From: G020348385 sp964580235
GTDB lineage: Bacteria > Acidobacteriota > Aminicenantia > Aminicenantales > Aminicenantaceae
Direction: 5' to 3'
NCBI GenBank assembly: GCA_964580235.1
Contig: CAZOJY010000078.1
Location: 1 to 16,972, forward strand
DNA: 16,972 nt
In this document: one piece after another, positions 13,865-16,972 of the stretch
Layout: each line of letters starts with the position of its first letter
Numbering within the stretch: position 1 is the first letter of the stretch
Notes under the pieces: generated by a model
Told to the model about the DNA's origin: nothing
Seen by the model: only the letters and a program-made list of their open reading frames with translations
Databases searched by the model: none
Made by a program: the position numbers and the translations under genes

Positions 13865-14610
13865 TGACAGGCAGTCGGTGCACTGTTTGCAATGACACTG
13901 GATGGGTCCTGAAGGACCATAAAGGGAGAATGATAGCGAGGCGATGCAGCTGTTTTGAAGAGAGAAAGGGGAAACTTCTCATAGAGCATGCTGAGATCCC
14001 GAACAGATACAAAAATTGTTCGTTTAAAAATTTCGAGATTCATAACGATTCTCACAAGCATGCCATCAAGATTGCCAAACAATTTGTGAAAAACTATCCT
14101 GTCCAGGATGTGGGCCTCCTTTTTATCGGCCCTTGTGGAGTGGGAAAGACCCACCTGGCTGTGGCTTTGATTAATGAAATGATCCATCAGAAGGACGTCC
14201 CCTGCTATTTTTGTGATTTCCGGGAGCTCATCCGCAGAATCCAGAATACCTATTCCCCTGATTCTTCCATGACTGAGTCAGAGATTCTTGAGCCCATTTT
14301 TCAAAAGGAAATCCTCATTCTGGATGAGTTGGGGGCTAAGAGGACGACGGCCTGGGTAGAGGAGATGGTTTTTTACATCGTCAACCACCGTTATAATAAT
14401 AAAAAACTGACCGTCTTCACATCCAACTATCCTGACCATTCCGACGATGAAGAGGATTCCAGAAATTCTTTCTTCAAAAAAGGCAGTGAGACGTTAGTGG
14501 ACAGGATTGGCGTGCGTTTGCGTTCACGGCTTTATGAGATGTGCAAAATCGTCCGGATGGAAGGAGACGATTACCGGAAAAAAATCAAACAAGCCGGTTA
14601 TCGTTTCTGA
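13864..14610 (+). CDS. DnaC/DnaI-like AAA+ ATP-binding protein (putative helicase loader)
   Basis: A 248-residue AAA+ protein of the DnaC/IstB family. The N-terminus has a putative zinc site, Cys6, Cys9, Cys28 and Cys30 (CTVCNDTGW and RRCSC), as in DnaI/DnaC-like helicase loaders. Walker A is GPCGVGKT at 89-96, Walker B ILILDE at 149-154, sensor 1 TSN at 186-188, and an arginine-finger segment RLRSRLYEM at 218-226. No transposase gene is adjacent, so the IstB role in an insertion sequence is unlikely; loading of the replicative helicase DnaB is the best guess. The ATG overlaps the sigma factor stop (TGATG), and AAGAGGA lies at 13846-13852. Placement at the end of a heat-shock operon is unexpected. 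The insert of Asp/Glu/Ser residues at 191-201 after sensor 1 is loop-like. Confidence 0.82.
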   Translation: MTGSRCTVCNDTGWVLKDHKGRMIARRCSCFEERKGKLLIEHAEIPNRYKNCSFKNFEIHNDSHKHAIKIAKQFVKNYPVQDVGLLFIGPCGVGKTHLAVALINEMIHQKDVPCYFCDFRELIRRIQNTYSPDSSMTESEILEPIFQKEILILDELGAKRTTAWVEEMVFYIVNHRYNNKKLTVFTSNYPDHSDDEEDSRNSFFKKGSETLVDRIGVRLRSRLYEMCKIVRMEGDDYRKKIKQAGYRF

Positions 14611-14637
14611 TTGCACTTAACCCCAATTTTTGATAAT
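14611..14637 (+). promoter_or_regulatory. Weak candidate promoter for tRNA-Asn
   Basis: TTGCAC (14611-14616) and GATAAT (14632-14637) are separated by 15 bases, shorter than ideal. The -10 matches five of six positions, and the predicted start would be about ten bases before the tRNA. The tRNA could instead be read through from the dnaK operon. Confidence 0.35.
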
Positions 14638-14651
14638 CTAATCTGAGCTGC

Positions 14652-14727
14652 TCCTCGGTAGCTCAATCGGCAGAGCGGGTGGCTGTTAACCACTAGGTTG
14701 TAGGTTCGAGTCCTACCCGAGGAGCCA
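14652..14727 (+). tRNA. tRNA-Asn (anticodon GTT), CCA encoded
   Basis: A 76-base cloverleaf. The acceptor stem TCCTCGG/CCGAGGA has seven pairs, the D arm is GCTC/GAGC, the anticodon stem GGTGG/CCACT has one G-T pair around the loop CTGTTAA with anticodon GTT, the variable loop is AGGTT, and the T arm is GTAGG/CCTAC with loop TTCGAGT. G is the discriminator base and the terminal CCA is encoded. Confidence 0.97.
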
Positions 14728-14772
14728 ATTTTTCCTTCCTTTGGGTCTATTTGTCTGTGTATTCGGATAAGA

Positions 14773-16011
14773 ATGATAATCCAAAAACAAACAGGAAAAA
14801 TCGTTTTGGGTTGCGAGAACTTCCTTGCTCATCATCTAAATTTAGTAAAAAACAAAAAAGTTGGGTTGATCACAAATCCGACCGGAGTGGACAGTCATCT
14901 CAACAGATTGATAGATTTATTCTATAAAAATCCTGGCATAGATCTCATGGCTCTATATGGGCCAGAACATGGACTGTATGGGAATGCCCAGGCTGGTGAA
15001 TATGTCCCCTTTGCCAAAGACGAAAAATACGGTCTTCCGGTGTTCAGTCTTTACGGTCAGTGCATGAAATCCGATCTCGGTCAGTCAAAAGATTTCGATG
15101 AGTCCATGCGCTCTTTTGACACAGACGTAGCAGGTAAGCTCCCAGACAAAACGATGATTGAGAACGTGGAAGTTATGGTTTTCGACATTCAAGATATCGG
15201 TACACGGATCTATACATACATTGCGACTATGGCTTATTGCATGCAGATTTGTGCGGAAATCGGTATCGATTTTATCGTTTTGGATAGACCAAATCCGATC
15301 AATGGAATTGATATGGAAGGTCCTATCCTAGAATTTCCAGAATTCAGCTCTTTTGTTGGACTTTATCCGATTCCGATCCGGCATGGGATGACGATAGGAG
15401 AGTTGGCTCAGCTGTTCAATGAGCGGTTTTTAGCTAAAAAGGTCAACTTGACGGTTATCCCTATGAAAGGATGGACAAGGGGCATGTGGTACGACCAGAC
15501 CGGGCTTCCCTGGATTTCTCCCTCCCCAAACATCCCGACTCTAAAAACAGCCACCGTTTATCCAGGTCAAGTTTTTCTTGAGGGAACCAATATCTCGGAG
15601 GGGCGCGGAACCGCGAATCCTTTTGAGCTGTTTGGCGCCCCATGGATAAACAGACAAGACTTAGTCCGAAAACTTAGCGAGATCACTCTACCAGAAGTCA
15701 AGTTCCAGGAAGCCTTATTTACACCCCATTATTCCAAACATGCTGGAGAGCTTTGCGCAGGGATAAAAATTCATATTCGGGAGAGAAATGCATACAGACC
15801 TTTTGAAACCTCTCTCCATATAATCAAAACGATAAGAGATAATTATTTGACAGATTTTAAATTCTATGTTGAATATTTTGACAAAATCGCAGGGACATCA
15901 TCCATCCGACAAGCGATCGAAAGGGACGCCAAAATCGTTGAAATTGTTGGAAATTATTCGCGTAAAATTGAGGAATTTGCCAAATTTAGAAAAGCCTATC
16001 TTTTATATTGA
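14773..16011 (+). CDS. namZ: NamZ-family (DUF1343) protein, putative exo-beta-N-acetylmuramidase
   Basis: Characterised NamZ releases N-acetylmuramic acid from the non-reducing end of peptidoglycan fragments. The 412-residue protein shows the family blocks VGLITNPTGVD (30-40), LYGPEHGLYG (61-70) with the Glu65-His66 pair, VFDIQDIGTRIYTY (136-149), DRPNPING (171-178) and LEGTNISEGRGT (269-280). Two things are odd. No signal peptide precedes the domain, whereas studied NamZ proteins are exported, so this one may act in the cytoplasm on recycled muropeptides. Between SLYGQ (92-96) and VEVMVFDIQD lie about 35 residues, where relatives I recall have roughly a dozen. ATG 14773 has only a weak ribosome site (GATAAG); no better start lies upstream before the tRNA. 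It could be transcribed together with the tRNA. Confidence 0.82.
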   Translation: MIIQKQTGKIVLGCENFLAHHLNLVKNKKVGLITNPTGVDSHLNRLIDLFYKNPGIDLMALYGPEHGLYGNAQAGEYVPFAKDEKYGLPVFSLYGQCMKSDLGQSKDFDESMRSFDTDVAGKLPDKTMIENVEVMVFDIQDIGTRIYTYIATMAYCMQICAEIGIDFIVLDRPNPINGIDMEGPILEFPEFSSFVGLYPIPIRHGMTIGELAQLFNERFLAKKVNLTVIPMKGWTRGMWYDQTGLPWISPSPNIPTLKTATVYPGQVFLEGTNISEGRGTANPFELFGAPWINRQDLVRKLSEITLPEVKFQEALFTPHYSKHAGELCAGIKIHIRERNAYRPFETSLHIIKTIRDNYLTDFKFYVEYFDKIAGTSSIRQAIERDAKIVEIVGNYSRKIEEFAKFRKAYLLY

Positions 16012-16035
16012 CTGCTAAAATAGAGAAGGATTCTG

Positions 16036-16051
16036 TCGATGAATTCATCGA
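16036..16051. repeat. Perfect 16-base palindrome
   Basis: TCGATGAA followed directly by TTCATCGA, a perfect dyad 25 bases after the namZ stop. It overlaps the ATG of the small ORF at 16039. It could be a dimeric protein's operator; as RNA it would fold into a stem with almost no loop and no following T-run, so it is not a convincing terminator. Confidence 0.5.
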
Positions 16052-16200
16052 TAAAGATGATAAACTGGCAACAATGTAAGCGAGAAAGATATGATATATT
16101 TGGATATGAGGATTGTTCAAATCCTGCAGTTGTTTTCCAAAGCGAAAGTGATCTGAAAGCGATGAGTAGCAAAAATATATCTTATATGTTAACTTTCTAA
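16039..16200 (+). CDS. Possible 53-residue small protein of unknown function
   Basis: An ATG at 16039 opens a frame of 53 codons ending with TAA at 16198-16200. GAAGGA (16025-16030) lies eight bases upstream, a reasonable ribosome site. The product begins MNSSIKMINWQQCKRERYDI, contains two cysteines, is hydrophilic with no membrane segment or signal peptide, and matches no family I know. It fills half of an otherwise gene-free 307-base interval between namZ and the cysteine synthase gene. A frame of this length can arise by chance in AT-rich DNA, so the call rests mainly on the ribosome site and position. It might also be a decayed remnant. Confidence 0.3.
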   Translation: MNSSIKMINWQQCKRERYDIFGYEDCSNPAVVFQSESDLKAMSSKNISYMLTF

Positions 16201-16318
16201 CCTGAATTATTCATAAAGATGATTTTTTTGGCTGAATTTCCAGTAACGTGTCCCTTGATTTTAAGTTCGTACATGAATAATTTATGAATTATCCAGGCTA
16301 GATAAAAGGAGCAAAATA
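16201..16318 (+). promoter_or_regulatory. Upstream region of the cysteine synthase gene with an inverted repeat
   Basis: This AT-rich leader contains AATTATTCAT (16205-16214) and its exact complement ATGAATAATT (16273-16282), 58 bases apart, and the second arm is followed by a near-copy TATGAATTAT (16283-16292). A poor promoter can be read as TTGATT (16255-16260) and AATAAT (16276-16281) with a 15-base spacer, which would place the -10 inside the second arm. No T-box, S-box or SAM riboswitch was recognised. Just upstream, a six-pair hairpin AGGATT/AATCCT (16109-16125) has no T-run. Confidence 0.3.
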
Positions 16319-16972
16319 GTGAAAATATATGAAAATGTCTTGGAGTTGATAGGACATACTCCCACAATCCGTCTGAACCATATAAAAGAAAATATGAACG
16401 CGACCATATTGGCTAAATTGGAATACTACAATCCAAGCGGAAGTGTGAAAGACCGGATTGCTCTTTCCATGATTGAGGAAGCTGAACGTCAGGGATTGAT
16501 TGCACCAGGAGATTATATCGTGGAGCCAACCTCTGGAAATACAGGAACCAGCCTGGCCATGGTCTGTGCTTTGAAGGGCTATCATATGATTGCTGTTATG
16601 CCTGAACAGATGAGTCAAGAGCGCAAAGATATGATGACTGCATTCGGAGCTCAACTCATCCTGGTTTCGAGTCATGGGGATGCCAAACCTGGAACATTTA
16701 CCAAAGAGGACGTGGAAGCCACCATGGCAAAGGCAGAGGAGCTGGCCTCGAGACCAAATCATTTCATGCCCAATCAATTCGCTAATCCTGCGAATACTCT
16801 TGCCCATGAAAAAACAACGGCTGATGAAATTTGGAGAGCGACGAATGGCCAGATTGATGCCTTTGTTGCTGGGGGTGGAACTTCCGGGACAGCCATGGGG
16901 GTCAGGCGGGGGCTGAACGCGAAAACATCGAACGTACAGATCTCTGCTGTGGAGCCAGCGCACTCGTTTCCC
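16319..16972 (+). CDS. cysK: Cysteine synthase / O-acetylserine sulfhydrylase family, 3' end beyond the window
   Basis: A pyridoxal-phosphate (PLP, fold type II) enzyme that would make cysteine from O-acetylserine and sulfide. The 218 visible codons start at GTG 16319, with AAAAGGAG (16304-16311) seven bases upstream. The PLP lysine is Lys44 in NPSGSVKDRIA (38-48), EPTSGNTGTSLAM (69-81) binds substrate carboxylate, and GGGTSGTAMG (185-194) is the PLP-phosphate loop, where CysK usually has GTGGT. About 90 residues are missing off the end, assuming a CysK length near 310. A cystathionine beta-synthase would share this core and might carry CBS domains beyond the edge, so CysK is preferred but not proven. 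An opposite-strand open frame over the same bases is its shadow. Confidence 0.88.
   Translation, partial: MKIYENVLELIGHTPTIRLNHIKENMNATILAKLEYYNPSGSVKDRIALSMIEEAERQGLIAPGDYIVEPTSGNTGTSLAMVCALKGYHMIAVMPEQMSQERKDMMTAFGAQLILVSSHGDAKPGTFTKEDVEATMAKAEELASRPNHFMPNQFANPANTLAHEKTTADEIWRATNGQIDAFVAGGGTSGTAMGVRRGLNAKTSNVQISAVEPAHSFP

Noticed and set aside
16109..16125. T-arm-like sequence (GTTCAAATC) suggesting a tRNA remnant or attachment site
   Set aside because: The T-stem pairing does not work in the tRNA register, no acceptor or anticodon arm is nearby, and no integrase gene is present; it is a simple six-pair hairpin.
16298..16963. 221-codon open frame on the minus strand at the right end
   Set aside because: The plus strand over the same bases encodes an unmistakable cysteine synthase with its PLP lysine and phosphate loop; the minus frame is its shadow and matches no family.
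1..16972. CRISPR arrays, insertion sequences, prophage or plasmid genes
   Set aside because: No spaced direct repeats, transposases, integrases or replication-initiation genes were seen on either strand; the DnaC-like protein has no transposase partner.

Overview
The window looks like a chromosomal contig from a diderm (Gram-negative-type) bacterium of middling GC content. The diderm reading rests on a lipoprotein RlpA with a SPOR domain and a Tat-exported Ntn-hydrolase. The combination of an HspR/HAIR-controlled dnaK operon, an archaeal-type IMP cyclohydrolase (PurO) beside a stand-alone AICAR transformylase, and a NamZ-family (DUF1343) protein suggests a deep-branching phylum such as Aminicenantes/Acidobacteriota relatives. 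That placement is inference and nothing here proves it. I see no CRISPR array, insertion sequence, phage genes or integration site; this is mostly housekeeping DNA.

Layout. (1) Positions 1-3148, minus strand: an MFS transporter whose N-terminus is lost in a 100-N assembly gap (3149-3248), then a UbiE/MenG methyltransferase with its own strong promoter, an HprK-like P-loop protein, and the first codons of one more gene cut by the window edge. (2) 3301-5880: a Tat-exported asparaginase-type Ntn-hydrolase (plus) convergent with a minus-strand LOG-family phosphoribohydrolase / RlpA lipoprotein pair. (3) 5939-7940: divergent promoters, then purO and a purH-like AICAR transformylase gene, which together supply the last two steps to IMP. 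(4) 8069-9418: a malic enzyme with its own sigma-70-like promoter. (5) 9426-14610: a tight heat-shock operon, dnaK-dnaJ-hspR-sigma factor-DnaC-like ATPase, headed by a HAIR-like operator overlapping the dnaK promoter. (6) 14652-16972: tRNA-Asn, a NamZ-family protein, an intergenic stretch with dyads and a possible 53-residue ORF, and a cysteine synthase cut by the window end.

The most interesting unit is the dnaK operon. The MerR-type repressor HspR is encoded in the operon that its predicted operator controls. The same transcript would also carry a sigma-70 family factor with an unusual insertion in region 4 and a helicase-loader-like AAA+ protein. Loss of HspR repression would therefore raise chaperones and a promoter-selectivity factor together. 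The sequence supports this architecture; the regulatory consequence is inference.
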